Assembly: GCA_029310945.1 (NCBI GenBank)
Contig: JARJFC010000026.1
Location: 1 to 56,248, forward strand
Origin: Leptospira sp. 96542
GTDB taxonomy: Bacteria > Spirochaetota > Leptospiria > Leptospirales > Leptospiraceae
Reading direction: 5' to 3'
Length of the DNA: 56,248 nucleotides
Shown here: one piece after another, positions 31,496-41,006 of the stretch
How the letters are laid out: every line of letters begins with the position of its first letter
How positions within the stretch are numbered: the first letter of the stretch is position 1
Notes under the pieces: model-generated
What the model was told of the DNA's origin: nothing
The model's input: the letters and a program-made list of their open reading frames with translations, nothing else
Databases searched by the model: none
Program-made: the position numbers and the translations under genes

Positions 31496-32443
31496 TTATT
31501 TATTAAATATACCAAGTATTTGTTTAGGTTCTCCCTCGTAAAAATAGCGAATACATTGATCGATAAATGTGAAATGTGTTAAGACTTTCCAATAATAAAA
31601 ATTACTTTCTAAAATTGATAAATCAAAATTGCAATTTATCGATGAACAATTGTTTTGTAATGAAATTGTTTTGAAATCAGAATCTTGGGAAATTTGGATA
31701 ATATAATAATCAAAATGCATCAAAGGCTGGGAATTAGAAAAATTTTCACTAAGTGGATAGTCGCGTGGCTCAGGAATTTCGTTCACATTACTGCATGTTT
31801 CCGGTATAGTTAAAGATTCAATTGAAGGTGGCTCTGACTCATTATTCTTGCCTATAAAACGAAATTTGAAATTTTCCAAATCGGAAACTTTCGTGTGATC
31901 AATGGGAGTTTCCAAGTATATAACATCTGTCGTGGAATATAACAAAAATAACACACTTAAAACATCGCTTCTTCCAGTAGGTTCCGCTGGTGAGTTTATA
32001 AATACGACAAAGGACAATAACAGTATAAATTTATTTTCCTGTTTATTATCATTTAGAGTTCTATGATACCTAAACTTTATATAGGAAGGTATTAGCATAA
32101 ATAGGCAAATTAAATCTGTTAAATCAGCGGTACCTTTATTTTTAAATCCTATTTCTAAAAATTCATAAATTCTATTATTGATTTCTTGAGAGATATTTAT
32201 AAGCAAAAAAATAATAAAAATTAAACTAGAGCAGAAATAAAAAACAGTTTCTTCGTTAAATTTATAAAATACAGTAACAATGATAGAAGTAAGGATGAAT
32301 GGACTAAGGTAGATTCCAATAATATCCGAAATTTTTCCAACGAAAAAATTTGGAAAATAGAGTTTAAAAGCAATATCATTGATAAACCATAAACTAAGAA
32401 TCAATAAATGAGAATTTGAATTAAGTATTTTAAATGATTTCAT
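31496..32443 (-). CDS. uncharacterised membrane protein with ND..K....GKxSD motif
   Basis: A polytopic protein with about four to five hydrophobic segments in its first half (to about residue 175) and a soluble, acidic C-terminal half with several cysteines. The N-terminus shows 'INDIAFK....F.GKISDIIG', a pattern I recall from uncharacterised membrane proteins in other bacteria ('ND..LK......GKLSD.aG'). The frame extends to a TTG at 32452, but the ATG at 32443 is the better start and lies two bases after the stop of the upstream lipoprotein gene. The function is unknown. Confidence 0.7.
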   Translation of the reverse strand: MKSFKILNSNSHLLILSLWFINDIAFKLYFPNFFVGKISDIIGIYLSPFILTSIIVTVFYKFNEETVFYFCSSLIFIIFLLINISQEINNRIYEFLEIGFKNKGTADLTDLICLFMLIPSYIKFRYHRTLNDNKQENKFILLLSFVVFINSPAEPTGRSDVLSVLFLLYSTTDVIYLETPIDHTKVSDLENFKFRFIGKNNESEPPSIESLTIPETCSNVNEIPEPRDYPLSENFSNSQPLMHFDYYIIQISQDSDFKTISLQNNCSSINCNFDLSILESNFYYWKVLTHFTFIDQCIRYFYEGEPKQILGIFNK

Positions 32444-32445
32444 TA

Positions 32446-32871
32446 TTACCAAAATGCTCCATTTAACGGTTTTTGAAATTTATGAAATCTAATTACTTGG
32501 AAGTTACAATTTGCGTTTCTGTTCGTAAAGATATTCGCAATCATAAGTTCCATTGCCTGCCTAGTATTAGGTGGGAAGTGAGGACATGGAATAACTAAAA
32601 TACTTTTTAAGCAGTGGTTTACGGCACGTTTTTCAAATAGGATACTTTTATTTCCTCTATCAGGTGAAGGGTCTTCATCATTGCCTAATTCACTAAGAAA
32701 TAATGCTTGGAATATCTCAAAATTGCAAGAAAGCGCCTTAATATGAGTTACATTTTTGATCCTTTCTTCTGTATCTCTTTTGTTTATGGTAAATTCTGTG
32801 TTTGGATTGTTCGGCGGCAAAAAACAATTTATTAAAAAAGTAAAAAGTGATACAGTTACTAAATTTTTCAT
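32446..32871 (-). CDS. small lipoprotein
   Basis: A 141-residue protein with a signal peptide ending in INC (residue 16), then a proline/asparagine-rich linker, so probably a lipoprotein. The mature part has several cysteines (about residues 49, 87, 95 and 122). The stop is two bases before the start of the membrane-protein gene downstream, so the two are probably co-expressed and possibly partners. No family is recognised. Confidence 0.65.
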   Translation of the reverse strand: MKNLVTVSLFTFLINCFLPPNNPNTEFTINKRDTEERIKNVTHIKALSCNFEIFQALFLSELGNDEDPSPDRGNKSILFEKRAVNHCLKSILVIPCPHFPPNTRQAMELMIANIFTNRNANCNFQVIRFHKFQKPLNGAFW

Positions 32872-32990
32872 ATTTAAATTCAGTTTATTACAATTCCACC
32901 TAACAATTTCATCAAAGACTATTTTTTACCAATCCACGACCATTTTCGCCTATCCAAATCAATCTTGTAATTTTACGAACTACTGGACGT

Positions 32991-34613
32991 TTATTTACCA
33001 AACACCACTGCTTCGTTGGGAAAGAGGCGCAAATATCCATCGTCCCCATCTTGTTTAAGATAAGCGGGTCTAGGTGCTGTTGTGAATAAAATTTCATCCA
33101 AATCCCATTTGCGTGGGTAGGAAACGTTTACGGGTTCGTCAGAAAAATTGAGAAAAACATAAGTCTCATCCTTACCTTCTCTTCGACGATAGTATAGCAC
33201 TTGTTTATCTTTACTCAGTAAAATTTTTAAACTGCCTTTCCGGAGTGATTTACGTTCTTTGCGTAGTTGTAACAGTTTTTTATAAACATGCCAAAGGGAT
33301 GATTTGTCTTCCATCTGGGCTTGTACATTTACAAAACTTGCTTCTGAATAGAATGGTAACCAAGGTTTTCCCGTCGTAAAACCAGTGTTATCAGACCCGT
33401 CCCAAGGCATTGGAATGCGTTCTGGGTCACGGCCTGGGTGAAACGGCCAATATTTTTTACCAACAGGATCTTGGATTTGTCTGTATGGCACTTTTTGTCG
33501 TTTCATTCCAATTTCCTCACCATAATACAAAAACGGTGTTCCACGTAAGGTTAACATCATGCAGGCGGCGAGTTTGGCTCGAAGCAATGTGTTTTTGCCT
33601 TTTTCATACCTTGTAATGTGACGTGGAAAGTCGTGGTTTGATAAAGTGTAATTTGGCCAATTTGAATCCCCCAAAGCAGATTCAAAATCTTTGATTATCT
33701 GATAAAATTTTTCTGCCTTCCAAGGGGAAAACAAAAACATAAAATTAAAAGCAAGATGAAGCTCATCATTATTACCACAATATGTGGCTGGAAGCAAAAC
33801 ATTACCTGGAAAATCTTGCATAATCTCGCCAACAAACATGCGTTTGTCTGGATAAGAATCCAAAAGTTTTCGCATCCGTTTTAAAATTCCATGCATTTCT
33901 GGACGATCTCTGTCATATGCATGGACTTGTTTGTCATAGGGGCGCGGGCCTTTCATAAAGTAAGAAACGTTGTTTCTTAAAAATTCATCTTTTACATATA
34001 GATTTACTACATCCAATCGAAATCCATCAACACCCATATCCAACCAATAACGAATCATTTTAAATATAGCATCCTCCACTTCAGGGTTACGCCAATTTAA
34101 ATCAGGTTGTTCTTTTAAAAAACTATGGAAGTAGTATTCACCAGTCCTTTTGTCATACTCCCAACCCGAACCACCAAATGCACCTAACCAATTATTAGGT
34201 GGATTTCCGTGATTCGGTTTTTCCCAAATGTACCAGTCTCGTTTCGGACTATTTTTTGATGACCTAGATTCGATAAACCAAGGATGAAGGTGTGAAGTAT
34301 GATTCACAACTAAATCCATAATGATCTTAATATCTCTTTTATGAGCTTCCTTTAACAACCGTTTGAAAGTTGGAATATCTCCAAATACAGGATCAATTTC
34401 TTCGTAATCAGAAATATCATATCCAAAATCATACATAGGTGAAGGATTCACAGGTGACAACCAAATGGCATCTATCCCCAAAGAATCTTTATTTCCAGCC
34501 AAATAGTCTAATTTTTGAATGACTCCTTCTAAATCACCCACACCATCCCCATTAGAGTCTTTAAAACTCCTAGGATAAATTTGATAAATTACAGCTTCTT
34601 TCCACCAAACCAT
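32991..34613 (-). CDS. GH13 alpha-glucosidase (oligo-1,6-glucosidase type)
   Basis: A 540-residue glycoside hydrolase of family 13 that hydrolyses alpha-glucosidic bonds in short oligosaccharides. It begins with WWKEAVIYQIYPRSF and DSNGDGVGDLEG, typical of the alpha-glucosidase/trehalose-type subfamily. The catalytic residues are D201 in GFRLDVV (nucleophile), E263 in FVGEI (acid/base) and D328 in LSNHD (transition-state stabiliser). No signal peptide is seen, so it is cytoplasmic. Its start lies two bases after the glnD stop, so it is co-transcribed with glnD. Confidence 0.92.
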   Translation of the reverse strand: MVWWKEAVIYQIYPRSFKDSNGDGVGDLEGVIQKLDYLAGNKDSLGIDAIWLSPVNPSPMYDFGYDISDYEEIDPVFGDIPTFKRLLKEAHKRDIKIIMDLVVNHTSHLHPWFIESRSSKNSPKRDWYIWEKPNHGNPPNNWLGAFGGSGWEYDKRTGEYYFHSFLKEQPDLNWRNPEVEDAIFKMIRYWLDMGVDGFRLDVVNLYVKDEFLRNNVSYFMKGPRPYDKQVHAYDRDRPEMHGILKRMRKLLDSYPDKRMFVGEIMQDFPGNVLLPATYCGNNDELHLAFNFMFLFSPWKAEKFYQIIKDFESALGDSNWPNYTLSNHDFPRHITRYEKGKNTLLRAKLAACMMLTLRGTPFLYYGEEIGMKRQKVPYRQIQDPVGKKYWPFHPGRDPERIPMPWDGSDNTGFTTGKPWLPFYSEASFVNVQAQMEDKSSLWHVYKKLLQLRKERKSLRKGSLKILLSKDKQVLYYRRREGKDETYVFLNFSDEPVNVSYPRKWDLDEILFTTAPRPAYLKQDGDDGYLRLFPNEAVVFGK

Positions 34614-34615
34614 AG

Positions 34616-37168
34616 TTAAAAACTAATTTCGAATAGGCTTTGATTTTCTTTCATCTGCGCCACTTCTAAAATTTTTTCCTTAAGTGATAATATAAGTCCA
34701 ACATCTTCTATTTTTTTTCCGTCTTTTGTTTTAACATAAAAAGAATCATAAGCAAAATCGGCGCTGGTTGAAATTCTAACAAAAATTACTTCCAATTTAA
34801 AATCTAAGAGCGACTTTAAAATCCGATACACAAGGCCAATCGAATCTGGCACTCTGACTTCTAAAACAGAATATTCAAGGGACAAATCATTGGAAAATTT
34901 CACAAGTTCCTCAACCATTCCATCGGGAATTTTTGGTACATTTTTCCAAACGTTGGATGTTGATGCCAAATCGTCTACGTTGATTTGTCCTGAGATACAA
35001 TCGGCAAGTGTAGATTCTATTTTCAAAATTTGTTCTTGGCTTATGTTACCACTTCCATACTCATCGGTAATTTGTGCTTGTACTATCAATTGTTTTGAAG
35101 CAGCTTCAAATAGGCGTAAACCAACTAAACTTAATCCAAGACTTGATATAGTACCTGTTAGGTAGAGTAAAATTTCTCGATTAAAACCGGTGAATATTGT
35201 AACAGTTAAAAAGGCAGGTTCTTGTTCAAAAGTCATTTGAAATGAACTTTTGGATTGTTTCCACTCTTCGATTTGAATGAAGTGTTGGAAAACACGCCTT
35301 GCTGTATTGTAATTTAAGTAAGACGAAGGTGTAATTTTTTTTGCAAACGTTAATATGATTTCTGACTCATCCAAACTTAATCCTTCTTTTTCAATCAGAT
35401 AATTTTTAATGCCAGACTCAATTCTTTCCTTTGCGTCATTACTCGTTTCTTTTTTTTGTAAGGATTGTAATGTGGAATTGTATAGAAAATGTAATATTTC
35501 TTTTTTCCAATTTGTGAGTACACCGTGTCCAACTGATTTGGTATCTATTATGGTTAAAATGTATAATAGTTTTAAACTATTTTCATTTTGGAATATTTTT
35601 GCAAAATTGGAAATCAAATTGGGATCATATATGTCACGTTTTGATGAGAGTTCAGACATCATGATATGTTCGGCAACTAAAAATCGTAATAACTCTGTAT
35701 CTTCTTCGCTCAACCGAAAACGTTCCGCTACAATCAAAGAAAGTTCAGCACCGTATTGACAATGATCACCTTCCTTTACTTTGCCTGCATCATGGATTAA
35801 AATAGCCAGCGCCAAAATTTCAATTTTTTCACAGCCATTGAACACTTCTTGTACTAAATCGTCTTCCCACATGTCTGCAATTAGAACGTCTAACTCGCGT
35901 AGTATGAGAAGAGTGTGTTCATCAACAGTGTATTGGTGATGGTAACTAAAAAGTGGAAAGTTAGTGCAAGCCCCAAATTCAGGAATGAGTTTTCCTAAAA
36001 CATTACATTCATGCATCAAAGTTAATGTATGCCCGATTCGTTTTTTGTGACGTAACATTTCCAAAAATCGATCCAATACCGATTTTGTATTTTTAAAGTC
36101 GTCATCGATAAAATGCGAAGCAAATCTTATTTGGTTGAGTGTTATCCGAGACGGTTCTTCACCCCTTAGTTGGTTATCGTAAAAAAAGTTAATGATATCA
36201 TCGTACATTGTGTCCGGATTTGATAAATCACCAGGGAGTGATTTTTGGGGAATTTTTGATTTTTCATCCAAATAGGTTCCCAAATAAAAATACACATCCT
36301 TCTGCATTTTATAAAATTGGCTCATAAAACTTTCGAGTGTTTTGATTTCTGTTTTGGGACCAAAACCTAAAAACTCAGCAACTTGCCCTTGTAATTCTAA
36401 ATCAAGCCTATCATTCTTTCGACCGCTCACAATATGCAAAGCAGACCGAGTCAAAATCAAAAAATCGTAAGCAGAAAGTAGCGGCAGACTGTCACCTATC
36501 AAATAGTAGTCGAAAATTCCTCCTTCGGTCGAATCGTGAAGCGGGTCTGTTTTTTCGATCCAGTACATATGTTGGATGTCTCGGAGTCCCAAAGGATCTG
36601 TTTTAATATTGGGTTCAGAAAGTAAAATTGGATTATAAGAATTGATGATTCTTTCTCTCAAATGACGAAGTTTCCAATCGTTGAATTGTTGTATTTTTTG
36701 TTTGGAGATTTTTTCTATAAATTCGGCTTTGTATCGATTGTATAAAGTTTTTGAACCAGCCAAAAATCTTGCGTCAAGTACAGCATGGAACGATTCGATT
36801 TGATCAAGATAATTAAAAGACTCTTTGATTGTACGGCAAGAGTGACCAACTTCCTTTCCATTATTATATAAATATGTGTTTATGTATGAAATAATATCAG
36901 TTAGTTTGTGTTCTGGTATTTTTCCATCGTGTAAATACAAAATATCGATGTCGGAATAGGGAGCGAGCTCCCTTCTACCATAACCTCCAACGGGGATAAG
37001 AGCCAAATGTTCAGAGATGGAATATTTTTTTTCCATTTCTGAAAACACCTGTATGAGGCCGACGTCCACCAAATTGCTAAGTTGCCTTGTGAACAATCGC
37101 CCCGATTGCACTGTGCCCGCTTTTGGAAAAGTGCGTTGTAGTTTTGCCTTGAGTTCTGATTTCAACAA
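34616..37168 (-). CDS. glnD: [protein-PII] uridylyltransferase / uridylyl-removing enzyme
   Basis: An 850-residue bifunctional nitrogen sensor that attaches and removes UMP on PII in response to glutamine. Visible parts in order: a nucleotidyltransferase motif GGYGRRELAPYSDIDIL (about residues 61-77), a PII-uridylyltransferase helical domain, an HD phosphohydrolase motif LIHDAGKVKEGDH (about 465-478), and C-terminal ACT-like regulatory segments (about 685-750 and 790-845). The length matches the family. It is transcribed divergently from the small membrane gene at 37209, with only 40 bases between the starts. The nucleotidyltransferase and HD motifs look intact. Confidence 0.93.
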   Translation of the reverse strand: MLKSELKAKLQRTFPKAGTVQSGRLFTRQLSNLVDVGLIQVFSEMEKKYSISEHLALIPVGGYGRRELAPYSDIDILYLHDGKIPEHKLTDIISYINTYLYNNGKEVGHSCRTIKESFNYLDQIESFHAVLDARFLAGSKTLYNRYKAEFIEKISKQKIQQFNDWKLRHLRERIINSYNPILLSEPNIKTDPLGLRDIQHMYWIEKTDPLHDSTEGGIFDYYLIGDSLPLLSAYDFLILTRSALHIVSGRKNDRLDLELQGQVAEFLGFGPKTEIKTLESFMSQFYKMQKDVYFYLGTYLDEKSKIPQKSLPGDLSNPDTMYDDIINFFYDNQLRGEEPSRITLNQIRFASHFIDDDFKNTKSVLDRFLEMLRHKKRIGHTLTLMHECNVLGKLIPEFGACTNFPLFSYHHQYTVDEHTLLILRELDVLIADMWEDDLVQEVFNGCEKIEILALAILIHDAGKVKEGDHCQYGAELSLIVAERFRLSEEDTELLRFLVAEHIMMSELSSKRDIYDPNLISNFAKIFQNENSLKLLYILTIIDTKSVGHGVLTNWKKEILHFLYNSTLQSLQKKETSNDAKERIESGIKNYLIEKEGLSLDESEIILTFAKKITPSSYLNYNTARRVFQHFIQIEEWKQSKSSFQMTFEQEPAFLTVTIFTGFNREILLYLTGTISSLGLSLVGLRLFEAASKQLIVQAQITDEYGSGNISQEQILKIESTLADCISGQINVDDLASTSNVWKNVPKIPDGMVEELVKFSNDLSLEYSVLEVRVPDSIGLVYRILKSLLDFKLEVIFVRISTSADFAYDSFYVKTKDGKKIEDVGLILSLKEKILEVAQMKENQSLFEISF

Positions 37169-37208
37169 TCTAGGATGATCCTTACTTCACCAATAGGACT
37201 AGTTTAAC

Positions 37209-37685
37209 ATGCTTCCCAAAATGAAAATCTCAATTCAGTTTATTTTAAGCCATCTTTTTGCATATATCTTCGTTTCCATTCCCTATTATCAGTGGGTGTT
37301 AAAAGTCCATTATGTGGGTGAAGCACCAGTTTTTGCTCGATTTTTGTTGACCGAGGCGGCTGGTGCTCTTTGGTCCAAGGCAATTGGCTTTTTATTTCCG
37401 AGTCTCTTTTTGCAGTCGCTACTGATTCTGGTGTTTCTGTTTATGATTTGGGATTTTTTTGTGATCCAATCCTTTTGGAAACAATTCAGCATTTTGATTT
37501 GGATCCGAGTGGTACTTTGTGGTGTGGTTTCCATTTCGCCCGCGGTGGGTAATTTGGAAGGTTTGGTTTTTATGATACCCGAAGTCAGTGTACAAATTCA
37601 TAGTTTGGTGTTTCTGGAAATTTTACTCCAAGGATTGGTTCATACATTTAGTTTTTTAATATTTTACAGGTGGTCAAATAAGTAA
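37209..37685 (+). CDS. uncharacterised four-TM membrane protein
   Basis: A 158-residue hydrophobic protein with about four membrane segments (residues about 10-28, 57-82, 93-112 and 128-152). No motif of a known family is recognised. Its stop codon overlaps the start of the next gene (TAATG), so the two are coupled and may act together. The start could also be ATG 37221 (MKISIQF). Confidence 0.6.
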   Translation: MLPKMKISIQFILSHLFAYIFVSIPYYQWVLKVHYVGEAPVFARFLLTEAAGALWSKAIGFLFPSLFLQSLLILVFLFMIWDFFVIQSFWKQFSILIWIRVVLCGVVSISPAVGNLEGLVFMIPEVSVQIHSLVFLEILLQGLVHTFSFLIFYRWSNK

Positions 37686-38863
37686 TGATTGTTATGCGAA
37701 TATTTTTATTCATCATACTATTCATAAATTTGGGAACCAAACTTTTTCCGCAAGGTTTTGAAAATGAGATTTGGAAAGAAAAAACGTACAACTCTCGGCG
37801 GATCACAAGTACGGACAAATCTGGAGGTAATAACGATTTTATTATTATACCCAAAGGCAAAACAATCACCATTGCTGATATCAACGGCAACGGAATCATC
37901 AAACATATTTGGATGACCTTGGCAAGTAAAGATCCGATGGCGAGAAAAAACGCAGTCATTCGTATGACGTGGGATAAGCACGCTTATCCATCTGTTGAGG
38001 TACCCCTTGGTGAATTTTTTGGTCAAGGATGGGGAGAGGAATACATTCTCAATTCGGCCCCTCTTGTGGCCGCACCCAAAAAAGGAAAATCGATGAATTC
38101 TTATTTTCCCATGCCTTTTTCCAAAGGTGCTAAGATTGAAATTGAAAACCAATCTTCAGAAGACATCTCTAGTTTTTATTTTTATATCGACTACGAAGAA
38201 TGGACAAAACCCATTCCGTCTGATCTTCGGTTTTTTGCATTTTGGAATCGTTCCATCACCAAACCAAATACAAAATCTGGTAGAGAAAACGAATGGTCAT
38301 TGTTAGGTGAAACGGAAACCACCATTCCAAAAAAAGAAAATCATTACACTGTTTTGGAAACGGAAGGAAAAGGGCATTTTTTGGGTTTGAATTTGTATGT
38401 GGATTCACCATCTCCCATATGGTATGGCGAAGGAGATGATCTGATCTGGATTGATGGAAAGGAATGGCCACCGCAAATGAAAGGAACAGGCACTGAAGAT
38501 GTTTTTAACACAGCTTGGTCGCCAAAAGAAGTGTTTATGCACCCTTATTTCGGATATCCACGAGTTTCTGATTCAGTGGGATGGCTCGGTCGCACACATT
38601 TGTATCGGTTTTGGATGGAATCACCCATTCGTTTTGAAAAAAATTTCCTATTTCTATTGGAACATGGTCATGCAAATTCCTTGACCTTAGACCTTGTGTC
38701 TGTTGCTTATTGGTATCAGAGTCTGAATCATAAGCCACTTAGGAAATTGCCTAATAAGGAATTTCGTGTGAACCAACCCGAAATAAATTTTCGTCACATT
38801 CATAAGTGGAAGGATTCATTTAGAAGTGAAAAAGGTAATGGTGAAATCTGGGGTCATGAGTGA
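37685..38863 (+). CDS. DUF2961 / GH172-like secreted protein
   Basis: A 392-residue protein with an N-terminal signal-like stretch (MRIFLFIILFINLGT; the ATG at 37694 would suit this best). The body matches the DUF2961 pattern: 'GIIKHIWMTL', 'PSVEVPLGEFFG', 'NSYFPMPFSKGA' and the hallmark MKGTGTEDVFNTAW. DUF2961 is now glycoside hydrolase family 172, whose characterised members act on difructose anhydrides or D-arabinofuranosides; the Glu in GTGTED belongs to the active-site region. The substrate here is unknown. Its end overlaps the following diguanylate cyclase gene in ATGAGTGA. Confidence 0.8.
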   Translation: MIVMRIFLFIILFINLGTKLFPQGFENEIWKEKTYNSRRITSTDKSGGNNDFIIIPKGKTITIADINGNGIIKHIWMTLASKDPMARKNAVIRMTWDKHAYPSVEVPLGEFFGQGWGEEYILNSAPLVAAPKKGKSMNSYFPMPFSKGAKIEIENQSSEDISSFYFYIDYEEWTKPIPSDLRFFAFWNRSITKPNTKSGRENEWSLLGETETTIPKKENHYTVLETEGKGHFLGLNLYVDSPSPIWYGEGDDLIWIDGKEWPPQMKGTGTEDVFNTAWSPKEVFMHPYFGYPRVSDSVGWLGRTHLYRFWMESPIRFEKNFLFLLEHGHANSLTLDLVSVAYWYQSLNHKPLRKLPNKEFRVNQPEINFRHIHKWKDSFRSEKGNGEIWGHE

Positions 38864-39773
38864 AATACGGTCCGACCAGTTTGCGAAAGAAATCGTATCT
38901 AGGTCGTTAGATGCCATTGTTGTTTTGGATGTGGAGAACCGCATTCGATTCAGCAATGCAGCCTTACAGGAATTGAGTGGTTACTCAGAAGATGATTTGT
39001 ATGGAAAATCTTTCTCAACTCTCTTTCCTGATTTGGAATCGGGAGAACAAGTTTCCATCGAAACATTCTTTTCCAAAGAAGACAAACCTTATGTAGCAGG
39101 TTTTCTAAGAGAACTGGAACTTGTCACAAAACCCAAAGGCAATATTCCTGTTGAAATGCGGACGTTTGAGATCCATTCAGAAGATCAAAAACTCTATGCG
39201 GCCATCCTCCGTGACATCCGTGAACGCCGCCGTTTGGAAGAACAGAAGAACATCCTAATCAACAGCTTGAAACGTTTGGCCTATATGGACGAACTCACCC
39301 TCCTTCCCAACAGGCGTTCATTTTCTGATACCCTCCAAAAAACAGTCGCCACCGTCAAACGCCGCAACCGCGAATCCGTCCTAGCTGTCATGGATATCGA
39401 TCATTTCAAAGCCATCAACGATACCTATGGCCACGACATCGGTGACCTTGTTCTGAAAAAAATGTCCAATATCTTTGTGGATTGCCTAAGGGAAGAGGAC
39501 ACCATCGGCCGAATTGGGGGTGAGGAATTTGGCTGTATTTTGCCTGACACCACGGTGGAAGGTGCCTGTGTTGTCCTCGACCGATTGCGTGAATCAGTGG
39601 CGAACCACCGGTTTTTCATTTTCGATAATTTTTATTTGAATGTGACTTTAAGCATTGGGTACACAAAAGTTCACCCCATCCAAAAGCCAGAAGAAATCCT
39701 TAAATTGGCGGACATCGCTCTCTACCAAGCGAAGAACAACGGTCGCAATCGCATCCAGGTGTATCCCGTGTGA
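38856..39773 (+). CDS. PAS-GGDEF diguanylate cyclase
   Basis: A soluble protein with an N-terminal PAS domain (about residues 10-125, 'LDAIVVLDVENRIRFSNAAL') linked by a short helix to a GGDEF domain. The active-site motif is GGEEF in RIGGEEFG, and REED five residues before it is an intact RxxD inhibitory site, so it should make c-di-GMP with product inhibition. The long frame starts at 38826, but ATG 38856, preceded by GGGG, gives MSEIRSDQF and overlaps the stop of the GH172-like gene. The PAS domain presumably receives the signal. Confidence 0.92.
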   Translation: MSEIRSDQFAKEIVSRSLDAIVVLDVENRIRFSNAALQELSGYSEDDLYGKSFSTLFPDLESGEQVSIETFFSKEDKPYVAGFLRELELVTKPKGNIPVEMRTFEIHSEDQKLYAAILRDIRERRRLEEQKNILINSLKRLAYMDELTLLPNRRSFSDTLQKTVATVKRRNRESVLAVMDIDHFKAINDTYGHDIGDLVLKKMSNIFVDCLREEDTIGRIGGEEFGCILPDTTVEGACVVLDRLRESVANHRFFIFDNFYLNVTLSIGYTKVHPIQKPEEILKLADIALYQAKNNGRNRIQVYPV

Positions 39774-39774
39774 C

Positions 39775-39800
39775 CAGGCAGAACACATTCCCTTTGCCTG
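39775..39800 (+). terminator. weak terminator-like hairpin after the diguanylate cyclase gene
   Basis: CAGGCA (39775-39780) pairs with TGCCTG (39795-39800), and TCTTTTC follows. The stem is short and the loop long (14 bases), so it is only a candidate. Confidence 0.35.
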
Positions 39801-39819
39801 TCTTTTCAATGCAACAAGG

Positions 39820-39845
39820 AGTGCCATTTTCCAAAAAATGGCACT
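39820..39845. terminator. 11-bp perfect hairpin upstream of the hrcA promoter
   Basis: AGTGCCATTTT (39820-39830) and AAAATGGCACT (39835-39845) form a perfect stem with a CCAA loop. Lying between the diguanylate cyclase gene and the hrcA promoter, it probably insulates the heat-shock operon from read-through. Confidence 0.55.
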
Positions 39846-39881
39846 GACCACTCCAGACTGCTAAAAAATTTTTGTACCTGC

Positions 39882-39910
39882 TTGACGAAAAAACTCCTAT
39901 TTTTTAAACT
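39882..39910 (+). promoter_or_regulatory. sigma-70-type promoter of the hrcA-grpE-dnaK-dnaJ operon
   Basis: TTGACG (39882-39887), a 17-base spacer and TAAACT (39905-39910) match the housekeeping promoter consensus. The predicted transcription start (about 39917) is just before the CIRCE operator, the classical arrangement for HrcA repression. Confidence 0.8.
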
Positions 39911-39921
39911 TTTACCTAGAA

Positions 39922-39948
39922 TTAGCACTCTAATCATCAGAGTGCTAA
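39922..39948 (+). promoter_or_regulatory. CIRCE operator (HrcA binding site)
   Basis: TTAGCACTC (39922-39930), nine bases, then GAGTGCTAA (39940-39948): an exact match to the CIRCE consensus inverted repeat. It lies at the predicted start of transcription, 18 bases before the hrcA start codon. HrcA bound here represses its own operon under normal conditions and is released by heat or unfolded protein load. Confidence 0.97.
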
Positions 39949-39966
39949 GGTAAGTGCCAAACAGAA

Positions 39967-40998
39967 ATGGATCTTTCACCCAGACATAGAGCAATTCTGA
40001 AAGCGTTGGTAGAAGAGTTTGTTTCAGACAACAAACCAGTGGGCTCCAAAACCATTTCGGAAAAATACGAAATCGGGCTCTCACCTGCCACCATCCGCTC
40101 TTGTTTGGCGGAACTCGAGGAAAACGGATTTGTCGTAGCACGGCATACTTCTGGGGGACGGGTTCCCACAGAACGCGGTTATCGCTTTTATGTGGATAGC
40201 CTCGTCACTTTGTTTGAACTCACCCTGAGGGAAAAACAAAGGATCCAGGAAGAATACTTGCGTATGCAATTCCGCTTGGATCAGGTTCTCATCGCCACAT
40301 CCAAGGTTTTGGCAAGTTTGTCGCAATCGGCAAGTGTGGTTTTGGGTCCGGAAGGGTCTCTCGATACGCTCAAACATATTGAACTCATCCATGTCAACGG
40401 AGGAGAAGTTCTTATGATCCTTGTGATGCGATCGGGAACTGTGCTCAATCGAAATATATTTTTCGATTTTCACATCTCACAAGAAACGTTGTACCAAATT
40501 TCAAGGTACTTAAACGACAATGTGAAAGGGTTTGATGTGCATGAGATACAAAACAATCTCATTCCACAAATGATGTTGAAAAAAGAAGGACCTGAAGGTT
40601 TTGCGTTATTTGCTCCTTCGATTGCACGAGCAATGGGTGCTAACAACCAATCTGTTGATAATTTGTATATCGATGGGTTAAAAAACTTGTATGAAAACTT
40701 CAAAGACGAAGAAGACAAGTTAGAGAGCATTTTACATCTGTTTGATGAAAAACAGTTCTTAAAGGACTTTTTTAGCGATTATGTTCCGATGGATGGAGTT
40801 TATACTATCATCGGAAAGGACGGCGATGCAAAGTTAGGTGGTGTTACCATCATAACTACGAATTATCGTATGGGCGAAAAAAGGATTGGTTCGATGGGTA
40901 TCATTGGACCACAGAGGATGAACTACAACAAAGCACTACCTTTGATTGAGTTCACTTCAAAATTAGTTTCTGAAATGATTACGAAATTGAGTCGGTAG
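39967..40998 (+). CDS. hrcA: heat-inducible transcription repressor HrcA
   Basis: A 343-residue repressor that binds CIRCE. The N-terminal winged helix has PVGSKTISEKYEIGLSPATIR and the wing GFVVARHTSGGRVPTERGYR; the middle GAF-like dimerisation domain follows, with the C-terminal 'GMGIIGPQRMNYNKALPLIEF'-type signature. The length is normal. It is the first gene of the operon, directly behind the CIRCE element, giving autoregulation. Confidence 0.96.
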   Translation: MDLSPRHRAILKALVEEFVSDNKPVGSKTISEKYEIGLSPATIRSCLAELEENGFVVARHTSGGRVPTERGYRFYVDSLVTLFELTLREKQRIQEEYLRMQFRLDQVLIATSKVLASLSQSASVVLGPEGSLDTLKHIELIHVNGGEVLMILVMRSGTVLNRNIFFDFHISQETLYQISRYLNDNVKGFDVHEIQNNLIPQMMLKKEGPEGFALFAPSIARAMGANNQSVDNLYIDGLKNLYENFKDEEDKLESILHLFDEKQFLKDFFSDYVPMDGVYTIIGKDGDAKLGGVTIITTNYRMGEKRIGSMGIIGPQRMNYNKALPLIEFTSKLVSEMITKLSR

Positions 40999-41006
40999 GA
41001 GGACAA

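Noticed and set aside
34890..35759. Plus-strand open frames opposite glnD
   Set aside because: They oppose a complete, well-conserved gene and show no family pattern or start signal.
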